A DNA stretch of 24,047 bases from Zopfochytrium polystomum. Taxonomy: Eukaryota > Chytridiomycota > Chytridiomycetes > Chytridiales > Chytridiaceae. This document shows positions 8,596 to 19,300 of the stretch, piece after piece. The stretch spans positions 1-24,047 of the forward strand of contig JAIVFJ010000565.1 of NCBI GenBank assembly GCA_025765615.1, given 5' to 3'. Made by a program: the position numbers and the translations under genes. Under the pieces are notes generated by a model, which searched no databases, was not told the origin of the DNA, and saw only the letters and a program-made list of their open reading frames with translations. Position 1 is the stretch's first letter. The number at the start of each line of letters is the position of its first letter.

Positions 8596-9000
8596 GTAAA
8601 GATAGGTGGGATTTCAAGATTAGGTAAACTAATAAACAAGGTAGCTCTCAAGATACACGGACCATACTTGTAACGCAAGAGCCGAAGGGAGCCCTTCGCA
8701 CTATCAAAGATAGTGAAATAATCGCATTTAGAGCTACGAACTTGAAAAATTAGTCTGATTAATCAGTCTACATAGTGGAAAAATTTAGAAAAATTATGGG
8801 AATGACCAGAATCAATCCCTCTTTCAGATAGGGTCACGTGTTAAATATAAAGTGAATGATGTGTTAGATGTAGAATATGAGAGCTTGTTGAGAACCTAAA
8901 CTATGACCAACACCCTATGTGAGATACTTGAGAATCTCATATAAGGCGCCTCTGCGGACTTGCTAAAGGCACAAGCACTCAGCTCAATGCCAGGCAAAAA
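8596..9000. other. Non-coding flank of the retrotransposon with a run of short hairpins
   Basis: No protein-like ORF. Perfect inverted repeats: CGAAGGG/CCCTTCG (8683-8698), CACTATC/GATAGTG (8699-8715), the palindrome CTGATTAATCAG (8755-8766) and TGAGAT/ATCTCA (8920-8939). Function unknown. Confidence 0.5.
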
Positions 9001-9011
9001 GCATAACACTG

Positions 9012-9058
9012 ATGGGATTCAAACCCTGGCACTTAGCGCACCACCACATCTGACCAAA
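9012..9058 (-). repeat. tRNA-like A/B-box pair, possible SINE or tRNA relic
   Basis: On the minus strand TGGTCAGATGTGG (9056-9044) matches the Pol III A box TRGYNNARNNNGG except at one position. GGTTTGAATCC (9025-9015) differs from the B box GGTTCGANTCC at one base. The spacing (about 18 nt) is short for a tRNA and no cloverleaf is evident, so a SINE head or decayed tRNA is more likely. Confidence 0.35.
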
Positions 9059-9069
9059 AAAGGCCAGGC

Positions 9070-11640
9070 CAATACATTTAGTACATCTGTTATGTTTGTG
9101 GCATAATTGGATTAAGTTTCTTGCTGTCTGTCTTCGACACTGTCCGCCACAGTCATCGCCAATAATCATTGTCCACCACTCTGACACACCTCAGCAAAGA
9201 AGCTTCCACCGGAAGAGTCATTCTGCCGAAGAGGGTTCTGACAGGCTTTGCACCTCCTATGTAGACAGACTGCTCTGCCTCCAACAGGGGAGCGGTCTGC
9301 CCCACCAAAGCTCATTCGTAGGACCAACCTTGTGACAGCTCTGTCTACACCCCAGTCCCACACGTTGCTCCTTCATTCCATTAAAAAACAAGTTACTCGC
9401 TGCCTCCTCGTTGCACTCTAATTCAACATCACAACAATAATGTAATCAATCATTAAAAAAAACAAGCTCCAGAAATTAACTAGGATCCAGCCACCACTTT
9501 GGAGGCTTTGAAAAGTTTTTCCATCTCAGCTGTTGGTGTATCCTTTGGGTTACTTGAAGGATTGGTTGCGATGTGAGACTGTACTCACTCCTTTGACCCT
9601 GGGATCTGGGAATTGAGTGAAGGAAAGCAAATAATAGGCTAAAACAAACTTTATACTCTATTGGGCTGGTGTCTAGGAGGTGTTTCAACCCTACTACTTG
9701 CCTAGTCCACAAAGTATCCCAACTGATCTGCATAGCAGGGGTTTCAAACACAAAGAATGAACATTCAGAGGGACAATCCTCTGCGGGATCACTGCGAGAA
9801 CACCAATTACTTGTGTGGCTGCAGGCTGGTGCAAGGGGAAACAAAAGGGCACTCCCTAGGGCACAACACAACCGCACAATAGAAGGGAGAAGAGGGAAAC
9901 AGGGATTTTTCATCACAGGAACCTATTCTCAAATGCAACCGGAGCAGTTAGTAGTGTGGTGGGACGAACAGAGTACAACCGAGTACCCCTCACTGCACAG
10001 CACTAAGGGAGCCCTCGTCGTTGCCAGCAATGGGGAGGGAGAGAGAAGGGTGTTGACTATGTAGGGGTTGGAAGTTTGCCAGCAGGAACTCCCCCACAGA
10101 AACACCTGTGACTGAGCATTCGCCGCGCCCGGCTGCAACCACTCAATCACTTGTCCAAAAATTGATCCGATCGCACTTGTGCTCACACATCTCCCTCTCA
10201 CAAGGCTCACAATACCGTTGACGGTGGAGTTCAGCAAGCTGTGGCTAGCAGATTCCGAATCATCCGCAGGGCTGCCACACGTCCGTTTTGCCAATGACAG
10301 AAGCGCCGTTCACATCGCCTTCGACACGGATCGCATTCTGTGGTGCTCCGATGTTCTCTGCGGTGAGGAGGACCCGTTGTACTGAGTTGTTTAAATCCTC
10401 GTAAGAAGGTTTAATTGGGCGCTCAGCTACTGGCAGTTTCGCGAGGCTGAAACCACCAGAACCGAGCCTGCCGGTCATCGACCAGAGTTCCATCTGGGCC
10501 CATCTTTGAAAAGATGGAAGCTTGTACTCGGGAATAACCTCACCGAGGGGGGGTGCTGCCACGCGCCTTCGCTAGCAGTTCCGGTGAACCATCCGGCATT
10601 ATCGGCACTGCTCCCGACCAAAACTGAGCAGCCCCCAGTAGTCGCAATCACAGAGTCCTTTTCGCCAGAGTTTGCATTCCTTGGTGTAGAAATTGGTGAC
10701 CCTGACGACACATTACCATCGAATGAGACCAAGCCAGTTCGCCGGCATACCTGCAAGACAAAAATGAGGCCAAGCGAGAAAAGCGCCAACCACCTTTTTC
10801 CGGTCACCCGAGAAAAAGCATTGCAAGGGGTTTTCCAAGAAGGCAGGGTGCTGGTAATTGCTTGCGAGCAGCCCAACAAGGCGATCGGTTGAAAAATTCG
10901 ACACCGTCGCAACGATACACAACCATTTTGGCCGCACTGCGACAAGCCAGACAAAAAGCACCGCGACTCTTCATTCAACAATGCAGAACCTGTGAATGCT
11001 CGCTTCGAGCAGACTTGTCGCCAAATGCGCGTGATTCGTGTGCATCTGTGCATCAAGCACCTGGGACTCCATCGACATCGCTGTGAGCAGCGCGATTATG
11101 CTCGATTGCTCCTGTTTGGCAGACGAGAAAAACTGCGCCACGAATAATAATAAAACATGATGCAAGGTGTGGAAACACCAATTGCTTGGCCTGTCTACAT
11201 CTTACGGCTGTCCAATACTGCACTATCGACGAGATCCCAAGAGCATAATCAACAAGCTGGCGAGCTCGCGGGAGGACAGACCCAGACTGGCCCAGAAGAA
11301 ATGAACGCCAACTCCAAGCATCGGCAGCCCAGGGACACCTCGAAGCGTATGATAATTGTCTCTCTTTTGTCTCGATTGCTACTTCGTCAATCCCGCATCC
11401 ACAGGACTATTGCCCGTTACTCCTGCGAGCCTTCACCGCTTAGGAAGGGAATCTCTTCTCTACTCGACCAGGGACCAGGAGCACATCTCTCTTCACATCT
11501 CTCCTCATCGTACGTGTAATCAAAATGAAAATATGCGGTACCACTACGTTCACGACTGTTCCAAGATTCTTTCCAGTCTGAACTGCTACCCGCCATTTTC
11601 TGGAGTCAGTGATGGTGTGGGAAGAGGGCAAAAAGATACC
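9070..11640. other. Gene-poor intergenic region
   Basis: No recognisable gene. Minus-strand open stretches at 10475-11056 and 10260-10562 include a hydrophobic run (KRWLALFSLGLIFVLQ) followed by Ser/Gly-rich sequence. They could be decayed exons of a secreted or anchored protein, but I find no conserved motif. The rest shows no repeat or RNA that I can name. Confidence 0.35.
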
Positions 11641-11674
11641 AGAGTCAAAAACAGAAGGCCTGGAAATGCTGTTG

Positions 11675-11762
11675 GCCCCAACGGGGATTCGAACACCGAT
11701 CGTCGCGATTTGTAGCCCGTGAGGGCTGAGTGCGACTGTCCTAACCGTTAGACGATTGGAGC
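11675..11762 (-). tRNA. tRNA-like gene with an enlarged anticodon loop, anticodon not assignable
   Basis: On the minus strand the acceptor halves GCTCCAA (11762-11756) and TTGGGGC (11681-11675) pair over 7 bp with one G-T. A D-arm-like GTC..AACGGTTAG..GAC, a perfect 5-bp anticodon stem GTCGC/GCGAC and a T-loop TTCGAAT follow in order. The anticodon loop is 25 nt, which would fit a 7-nt loop plus an 18-nt intron, but the usual T at position 33 is missing and the T-stem has one mismatch. A TTTTT terminator lies about 23 nt downstream. It may be an intron-bearing tRNA or a tRNA pseudogene/SINE head. The D-arm resembles tRNA-Glu of other fungi, which is weak evidence. Confidence 0.5.
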
Positions 11763-11769
11763 TTCTCAC

Positions 11770-13040
11770 AATAAAAATAAAAATAATATACAAACGTAAG
11801 ATTAGCACTACTTATGAATATCCAAACGAAGGTTTTGCCAGGTGCGCCTCTTTTTTTTTGTCCAACGTTCGCGGGCCTACTGAGGCGATGGAACTCACCC
11901 AAAAAAAAAAAAAAAAGAAATAAAATAAAAAAGTTAATTAGCCCGGACCATCTACTGACCTCTGCGGCTGTGAAGGGCGCTTCGGCCCTTGATCACCACT
12001 CCCCAGCAGTTGAAGACGTGGTCAGTCGCGCTCCACCTGTATGTGAGACTACACTGAGGTCTCTGTGATAAAGTCTAGGGATTTTATTCGAACAAGCAAC
12101 CTGTCATAAAACCACAAGGATCAGGACCCCAATTATTATTCCCAGTTTTTTTAGTTTCCAAGGTGTTAGCAAAGTGTATTTGCAGCTAACCAGTTGTGGG
12201 TGGAATATCATCCACTTGGTTGGCAGGGCGGTCAGAGGACTTTAATTTCAAGGTGAGGGTAGTGAGAGATGGTGCGTACCCCTCCATGCACACGGCCCCT
12301 TAGTGGGGTTCCTCTTAAGGGACGGTGGGTGGGGAGTATGGCTGGCCCACCCACGGCTGTGTGGCGCCGTGGGCACTACACTGGAGTGAGGATCCCATAA
12401 GCTCGCCTGCTGCAACGACGGCGGTGGTGGTGACGACGATGCATCATCATCCCCACCTTCCTGTCCCTGCGAGGGTGTCAGGGGCAGTGCTCTACCGACA
12501 CCTGCCCTCAATCCTGTTGCTGTGAGAGTGAGACGTGTGAGTACGAGTGCAATGCGATAAAGCCTGTTGGTTGAGTGATGGTGCTAATGCAACCCAGTGG
12601 GGTGCGTGTACGATTGTTGGTGTTTCTGCGTTTGAGTTCCCAACTGGCAACCTTCTGACCCTACACAGTTGACCCCCTTCTCTCTCCTGCCCTTGTCGCT
12701 GGTGATGACAAGGGTTCCCCCAGCGCCGTATGGTGAAGGGGTGCTTGGTCGTACCCTATCTGTCCCACTGCAGGGACAGAGGCTTGAAAGGTGGGGAAAA
12801 GGGAAAATAAGAGGAAAATGAGTAAAAATAAGAAGAAATAAAGGGTGTGCCCCTTGTGCTTTGGCCCATTCAGCACAAGGAACATGGGATGCCCTTTTGA
12901 TGCTGGGCATCAGCACTGAGTTACTGTGAAAGTAAGAATAAGTATTCAAACATAGGAATAGGGTAAAACCAATGAACTAACCAAGGAAGGATTTTTTAAA
13001 GAGTCCTCAACAGCTCAATGGCCCATGAGATTAGGAATCT
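11770..13040. other. Non-coding region dense in perfect hairpins
   Basis: No protein-like ORF. Perfect inverted repeats: AAGGGC/GCCCTT (11973-11990), CCCTTA/TAAGGG (12297-12321), CCCTTGTC/GACAAGGG (12690-12714), CTGTCCC/GGGACAG (12760-12779), CCTTGTGCT/AGCACAAGG (12852-12880) and GATGCCC/GGGCATC (12888-12911). I do not recognise a known RNA family. Confidence 0.45.
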
Positions 13041-13045
13041 TTTAT

Positions 13046-13115
13046 GCCCCGATCCAAGGGTCAAAGGAGTGGGTATAGTCCCACATGTAGCCACGGGCCA
13101 TTAGACGACTGGAGC
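13046..13115 (-). repeat. Decayed tRNA-like copy related to the unit at 11675-11762
   Basis: The minus strand begins AAGCTCCAGTCGTCTAATGG, differing at two positions from the start of the 11675-11762 unit. It ends CGGGGC, which can pair with the start, and has an internal GTGGG/CCCAC hairpin in the anticodon-arm position. The B-box region is not recognisable. It is probably a tRNA pseudogene or repeat fragment. Confidence 0.35.
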
Positions 13116-13402
13116 TTTCACTGATAGGAAGCTTGAAAAATGAAACATCTTGGCTTCCATTGGCGACTCCGTCAAAGCTGGAAAACAGTGACAGAGCCAA
13201 CACTGCTCCACCGTTTATGACAGACTCGCATCGGATACAAAGTTTTCTATTTGTGTTCTTGTTAGAACAGGATTCGCAAGTCGCTTTCTGGCAGATGCCC
13301 AACATACCATCAGTCAAAGCTTTTGAATATTCAAAAAATCGGACAGGGAACGGAAGTTTGCTCCTCGCTCACTCCGGTGCTCCTCTTTTTGAAGAGCTTT
13401 TC

Positions 13403-13409
<7 letters not shown>

Positions 13410-13440
<31 letters not shown>
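13410..13440. repeat. Poly-T tract (31 T)
   Basis: An uninterrupted T run about 360 bp upstream of the metacaspase start. Long Lys or Phe runs in overlapping frames come from this tract and are not genes. Confidence 0.9.
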
Positions 13441-13441
<1 letters not shown>

Positions 13442-13467
13442 TCTTTTTTCCGTTTGTAGTTTCCTGG

Positions 13468-13490
13468 TTGGAAAGCCAATGGCTTTCCAA
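13468..13490. promoter_or_regulatory. Perfect 10-bp inverted repeat enclosing a CCAAT box
   Basis: TTGGAAAGCC and GGCTTTCCAA are separated by AAT, so the centre reads CCAAT. It lies about 310 bp upstream of the metacaspase ATG and could bind a CCAAT factor or another dimeric regulator. That is inference from position and symmetry. Confidence 0.35.
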
Positions 13491-13800
13491 AGAAGACACA
13501 AGACCACCTGCCCACAGGCCGTTCAGCGAAAAGAATTTTAAGAGCCACCCGGACCATCGACTGACCCCCGACCTTCCCAGGAAAGAGGTACACAGTGCGA
13601 GTTTGGCGTCGGGGTGTGGGGTGGTGGGAAGCAGGGCAGAGAAGAAGAAGAAGGAGGGAGGAGAGAGGAGGAAGAGGCGGAGTGGGGCGCGCGTGCAACG
13701 GCTAAGGCAGGCGGCCCGCGCTCCACTGCCATCTTTCACCAGCCACAGCTGACGACCACATGCCCCCATACCACCGTCCCACCGCCAGATCTGCTTAGCC

Positions 13801-15489
13801 ATGCCACGCTACAACCGGAGGGACGAGGAGGAAGAAGAAGAAGAAGAAGACGACTACGAGCAGGAGGAGGAACAGGAAGAAGAAGAGGAAGAAGAAGAGG
13901 CGGAGGAAGAAGAGGAAGAAGAAGAGGAGGAAGAGGAGGAAGAGGAAGAGGAGCGCCCACAGAAAAAGCAGCAGAAGAAGAAGCGCCCAGGCGTTCTAGG
14001 CGGCATTGCCAGCGCGATCGCGGGCGGCCTGGCCGGCGGTCTCGCGAGCGGCAAGGCAGGCCACAGTGCCCCCGTCGGTGAAGGTGGCTCGTCGATTGCT
14101 GCGGCCTACCCAGGAACCCGCGCCCCACCCACTCAATCACGCATGCGCCGCGCCGTCTTCATCGGGATCAACTACAAGTACACCAAGTACCCCCCCTCGC
14201 CGGCTGCCACAAGGACGTGGAAAACATGCTGGCCTTCTTCCGAGCGCGTTTCCCCTACGTCCAGGAGATCCTCATCCTGACCGACCAGGACGGCCAGCAG
14301 CAGGATCGCCTTCCGACCCGCAACAACATCATATCTGCGATGCGCTGGCTTGTCGCAGGCGCGCGACCTGGGGATCACTTCTTCTTCCACTACTCGGGAC
14401 ACGGTGGGCAGGAGGAGGACGACAATGGCGACGAGGACGACGGCATGGACGAGACTCTGCTCCCTCTGGACTTTGAGGAGAATGGTCAGATCCGCGATGA
14501 TGTTCTCCACGAGATCATGTGCGCGCCGCTCCCGCAAGGCTCGTTCCTCACGGCCATTTTCGATTGCTGCCACTCTGGAAGTGGGTATCATTTGTTGAAC
14601 GCGTAACAGTCTGACTTTACTTTTGCTTGTTTATCTTTAGCAATGATGGACCTGGCCTACACCTACCTTTTGGACGAGAACGACCAGGTCGTCCGCATCA
14701 GCAACTTTGAGGCTGCCGGTAAAAAGTTGCTCCAGGGTGGCCTGATGTGGCTCACGGGTGACAAGAAGGGCGCTCTGGCGGCCGCCATGGAAGGAGTCCA
14801 GCTGCTTGCACGTGGTGCCGCCAGTGGCGAGGGAGGAAATGGCCCGCTGGGTCGGATTGGCGCGCTGTTGAACCGGGCGGGTACCAGGGCTCGCTGAGCG
14901 TGGTAGCAGTGGAGGCGGAGACATGGGCACTGCGAGGGACGGACTGGCCGGTTCCGGCCAGAAGAAGCAAGAAACGGCCGCGACAATTATTCAATGGTCT
15001 GGTTGCAAAGGTCAGTGGGCGATCTTCTTTAGTGACCCAATAATCGTATCTCACGCGATCCTTCCACCGTCAGACGATCAGACGTCGGCAGACACGAAGA
15101 TTGTAAGTTTGCAGTCGACAAAAGCCTGTCTTCCTCTTAGGGACTTTGACAGTAACACGACTTTGCTTTGCAGGGAAACATGCCCACCGGCGCTATGTCG
15201 TGGGCGTTTATTAAGGTAATCACTCAATTCGATCGCGCACCGAAACGCTCTCTGCTCACCATCATTCGGTGTCTTCACTTCGCAACCTCGTAGACCATCA
15301 ACGAAAATCCAAATTGCTCCTACCTCGACGCCCTTCGCAAAATTCGCGGACTTCTTCGCGACGAGTACAGTCAGATTCCGCAGGTGAGCCAGTCTTCTTT
15401 AACTTTTATCGAAAGCACCTCTTACGTGACTCTGCCACAAGCTGTCTTGCGGTTATGCAATGGAGTTGGACATTCCAATGGGACTCTAA
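13801..15489 (+). CDS. MCA1: Type I metacaspase (peptidase C14) with a poly-Glu N-terminus
   Basis: Caspase-fold cysteine protease that cleaves after Arg/Lys and acts in stress, protein quality control and cell death. Exons inferred: 13801-14580, 14641-15010, 15074-15102, 15174-15215, 15294-15383 and 15442-15489, giving about 450 residues. The p20 part starts RRAVFIGINY. It contains the catalytic His in FFHYSGHGG and the catalytic Cys in FDCCHSG, and an Asp/Glu-rich segment between them. The p10 part has IIQWSGCKDDQTSAD, GNMPTGAMSWAFIK and ends LSCGYAMELDIPMGL. The usual Pro/Gln-rich fungal prodomain is replaced by about 45 mostly Glu residues, a Lys-rich patch (KKQQKKKRP) and a Gly/Ala-rich segment (GGIASAIAGGLAGGLASG). 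The frame breaks twice by one base: in the seven-C run at about 14190-14196 and near 14875-14890. Both look like indels in otherwise good sequence. Confidence 0.9.
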
Positions 15490-15696
15490 GGAGGTTGATT
15501 GGGACGCTGCCTGGCAAAAAGGGACTTTACTCAAATCCTTTTCATCTCTTCATGACTTCTTGATGCGCGGCTCTTGGGCGCTTTGCGGCCTCTGCACGGT
15601 TTTGAAACTTTTCTGCATTTGTGGCGAGAACAGAACTGTTGTCGAGTGTTGCAGGATCGTTGTCGTTGCGGGCTGTCGTTGTTCAATCATTTCTCC

Positions 15697-16245
15697 ATGT
15701 CAACTGGGGGGGCAACGAAGTCGAAGAAAGCGCCGGTGCCGCCAATCCGATCGCCATCTCTGACCCCTGCCGCCGCTGGACCCGCATCATCTACCGGCAC
15801 GCCCACACCCTCGAAGACCGCAGCCACCACGGACCGCGAACCGTTCGCAGGCGCCTCGGCTGTGGCGCAGACTCTGTCCACGCTCTCCTCCCAACGTCGG
15901 ATCCCGCTGCGCAACCTCAACAGCGATCCACCCGGCAACCCGACCGCGACTTTTGCGGCGGCGCCGGCGGGAAAGCACATGGGCTCCCTCCCGCGCCACG
16001 CCGCCGGCAAAGCAGCGGCAGCCGCAGACCGCCTCTCCACTCCGGCTACCTCCGAATCGATGATCCAAGACGAGGGCGATTTTGAGATGGGTGGCTTGGC
16101 GTCGTCGCAGGTGGATCTGTCGATGGACTTGGGCCGCAACAGCCCAGCGCTGGTGGACGGCGGCGATGGCATGGACGAGGACGCGGATGAGGTTATTATC
16201 AAGACGCCCCAGGTTCGTGTCAACGCGAAGGCCGGGAGCAGTTGA
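15697..16245 (+). CDS. Hypothetical Ala/Ser/Pro-rich protein, or 5' exon of SMC6
   Basis: A 182-codon open frame starting MSTGGATKSKKAPVPP and ending at TGA 16243-16245. The first two thirds are rich in Ala, Thr, Pro and Ser (low complexity). The C-terminal part is acidic (MIQDEGDFEMGG, DGGDGMDEDADEVIIKTPQ). No domain is recognisable. The codon pattern and absence of stops over 549 bp in GC-rich sequence make coding plausible but not certain. It lies 207 bp after the metacaspase stop and 82 bp before the SMC6 start. A donor-like CAG/GTTCGT at 16213 could join it to a downstream SMC6 exon as a long disordered N-terminus. Confidence 0.45.
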   Translation: MSTGGATKSKKAPVPPIRSPSLTPAAAGPASSTGTPTPSKTAATTDREPFAGASAVAQTLSTLSSQRRIPLRNLNSDPPGNPTATFAAAPAGKHMGSLPRHAAGKAAAAADRLSTPATSESMIQDEGDFEMGGLASSQVDLSMDLGRNSPALVDGGDGMDEDADEVIIKTPQVRVNAKAGSS

Positions 16246-16327
16246 GGTCGCAATGTATCTGGGTGGCAGCGTCGAGCGATGAGAAGGCTTACTGCGCCAG
16301 GCGGCATCAATCTTTCTCTGAACGATA

Positions 16328-19300
16328 ATGTCCGGAAACCGCCAGAACCCCAACAAATCCGCCGCCGGACCTGTCGTGTCACCCTGCCGTCCTCCCTAAC
16401 ACGTCACTAACCAACCCAGAGCCGAAAACGGTGGTCAGACCATCCGTCGCGTGTCGAAGACGACGACGACGAGGACCAGCCGGCTGCGACGCCTGCCTCT
16501 GTTCGTCGTCGACGAGGGCGAAGCAACCTCGAAGACAATCCGGACCACGACGACGACGACGTCGAGGTTGAGGGAACGCAGCATGGCGAAACTCGCAAGC
16601 GCCGCAGGGTCGTCAAGGACGAGAATGCGCAGATGCAGGCGGCTGCGGAGGCGAAAAGTAAGGCTTTGGCGGATAAGGTGTTGGTAAGTGGGTTTCTTTT
16701 TTTTATTTTAGTTCTTCTCGATGAAACCAAACGAAGCTTACACTTTGATTCAATAAAATCCAAGGCTATGCCGGCCAACACTGGAACCGTCGAATCGATC
16801 GAGTTGGTCAACTTCATGTGCCACCGATTCCTCCAAGTGAATCTAATCGGCGAAATCAATTTTGTCGTCGGTCAAAACGGAAGTAAGTTTGTCTGATTTC
16901 CTTGTTAACAATGGATTGTGTTGACAAACCTTTTTAGGTGGGAAGAGTGCGATCTTGACAGGGCTCACGGTTTGTCTCGGAGGCAAAGCTTCGTTCACCA
17001 ATCGTGCGTCGTCAATCAAGTCATTGTTGCGTGAAGGAGCAAAGTGAGTCGGCTGAATCCGCTTAGATCAGAGCCCGATGCAGTGTTTGCGTTTCCTCTC
17101 CAAGCTCTTTCCTGAAAACTCGACGCAATTTTTCTCTTGCTTCAGCGTTGGCGCCGTTACTGTAAAACTTCGAAACCAAGGCCCCGACGCGTATCGGCCT
17201 GGCGTTTACGGCGACCGTATCTCAGTTGAACGCCGCATCACTAGAGACGGCTCCGGCTCGTACAAGATCTGCTCTGCCGACGGCGTCTGCATCTCAACGA
17301 AGAAGGAGGATCTTACGGCCATCTTGGACCACATGTCCGTTGCCATTGACAATCCCATGGCTGTGCTCACGCAAGACACATCAAGGATGTTCTTGGCGAA
17401 TAGTACGCCGAAGGACAAGTATCTGGTTAGTCATTTTCCAGTTCGTGACTACTTTCGGGTGATTTTGCTAAACGCATTTCTGCCGTCGGAGAATAGTTCT
17501 TCATGAAGGGTACCTTGCTCACACAGCTTTCGCGAGACTTCGAGCTGATGAACAAGACAGTCGAGAACATGGGCATGCTACTCGCTTCGAAAAGAGAGGT
17601 GTGGAGACGCACTATCATTTTGAATACTGAAGCAATTTTAGGTTCTCCCTGATCTCAAGGCTGAGTATGATAAAGTGAAAGCCCGATGGAAGGTACTCTG
17701 CACCGCTGGATTCACTCGTGCATAACAACCTTCAAATCCCTTGAAGGAAATTGAAAAATCCGAGGACCTGGAGAACAAGATTGTTCATGCAAAGAAAATG
17801 CTGGCTTGGTCTCTGGTTGAAAGCGCTGAAGGGGTTAGTTGCGAAGGCGATATTTTCTGGAGCAACACCTCAATCTTCCAAATTCAGGATGAAGCGAAAG
17901 GCGTGAAGAAGCTGGATGTCATTGGCGAGAAATTGGCGAACGCTGAAGAACAGTTGGCAGAGTTTAAGGTAAATGATTACTACTCAGAGCGCGTCCTCTT
18001 GCCACTAACCGCCCATAATTCAAAAACCAGACTCTTCAATCTCGCCTTCAAGAGGATTCTGAAAGAAAAGAAGCCGAAAAGCTCGCCATCAGGGACGAAA
18101 TTGAGCCGCTGAATGCAAAGAAGTTGAACGCCAAACGAGACTTTGACGAGGCAGCTGCCGAGGTCCGCAAGTATTCGTCCGAGATCCGTGACATGAACAA
18201 GTCCCTCCGCGAAGCCACAAGCACTTGCAAGGGGTTCCAGATCAAGATTGCAGAGGAAACAAAGAAGCTCCAGGCGGATGCGCGGTATGTCTTGTCTTCT
18301 TGGCCATACATTTATTTGATTTTCTTACTCGACTTTTTGGTATCGCCTTTTTTTTGAAGTGCTGTTCGAGAAGGGAAAGTCGAGCGGATCGATGCCGCAA
18401 AGGCAAAACTGAAAGATGTGGAAGCTCGCCTGGCAACGGTGACCATACAATTCCTTTCACCCCTCTCCCTTATTATCTGACCCAAACTTGCCAGACGTCA
18501 ACCGAGCGCTCCAGTATTGACGACAGCCTTGCGCAAGCGTCAAACCTGTATAAAGAGATCCAAGCTGACGAACACCGCCTCATGGACACAATCAACCGCG
18601 AGGAGCAATCTATCCGAACACTTTCGGGTGCTCAAGCAAACAAGCTCGCTTGTTACGGCAACAGGTATCCAGACATTGTTCGAACTATAGACAATATGGC
18701 CGCCCAACGAAGATGGACAGGTCACAAACCTCGAGGACCAATTGGTAAGAACCGCCCGAGTTGCTTCATATGTTCTGAAATAAAGTACTTACTGTCCAAC
18801 TGTTTCAACTTTTTGAAGGGCTATACATCTCAGTCAAGAACAAGGAATTTACGCCTGTTATTGAAGTGGTCCTTGGAGGCATGCTCGGTGGATTCGTTGT
18901 CGACAACCATGATGACAGAAAAGCCTTGCAAGGAGTGCTGAAGCAGTATGATTGGTACGATGAAAGGAGATGCTGGCCTTTGAGGAGTCTCACGCAAATT
19001 TTGCAGTTACGCATCGGTGTACACGCAAGATGGTCAGCTCTTCGATTTCAGAAGCGGTGAGCCAGGCCCTGAGCTGCTGACAATCCACCGAGCAATCGAG
19101 GTGTGGTCCCGTTCTTTCTTCCTTTGCTTTTTCGAAGAGTCAATCCATGCCATTATCCTTATTTCTGCTGAATCAGGTGACAGACCAAGTCGTCCTTCGC
19201 CAACTGGTTCTCCACGCTTCGATTGAAAGAACCGTCCTGGTCCACACGCGTCGTGAAGGTGACGCCATTGCTGAGCGCGGCTTCCCACGGCCGCAACATT

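Noticed and set aside
9476..9916. Minus-strand ORF of 146 codons with a hydrophobic stretch
   Set aside because: No recognisable domain, no partner exons and no homology that I can name; its length can arise by chance in this composition.
10475..11056. Minus-strand ORF of 193 codons as a real gene
   Set aside because: The hydrophobic segment and Ser/Gly-rich tail are suggestive, but nothing is conserved to my knowledge. Kept only as a remark in the intergenic entry.
13314..13802. Minus-strand ORF of 162 codons
   Set aside because: It runs through the poly-T tract (giving a poly-Lys run) and is otherwise low complexity with no conserved motif.
13614..14081. Arg/Gly-rich and Ser/Leu-rich ORFs overlapping the metacaspase start
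   Set aside because: They are other-frame readings of the GAA/GAG repeat that encodes the Glu run of the metacaspase.
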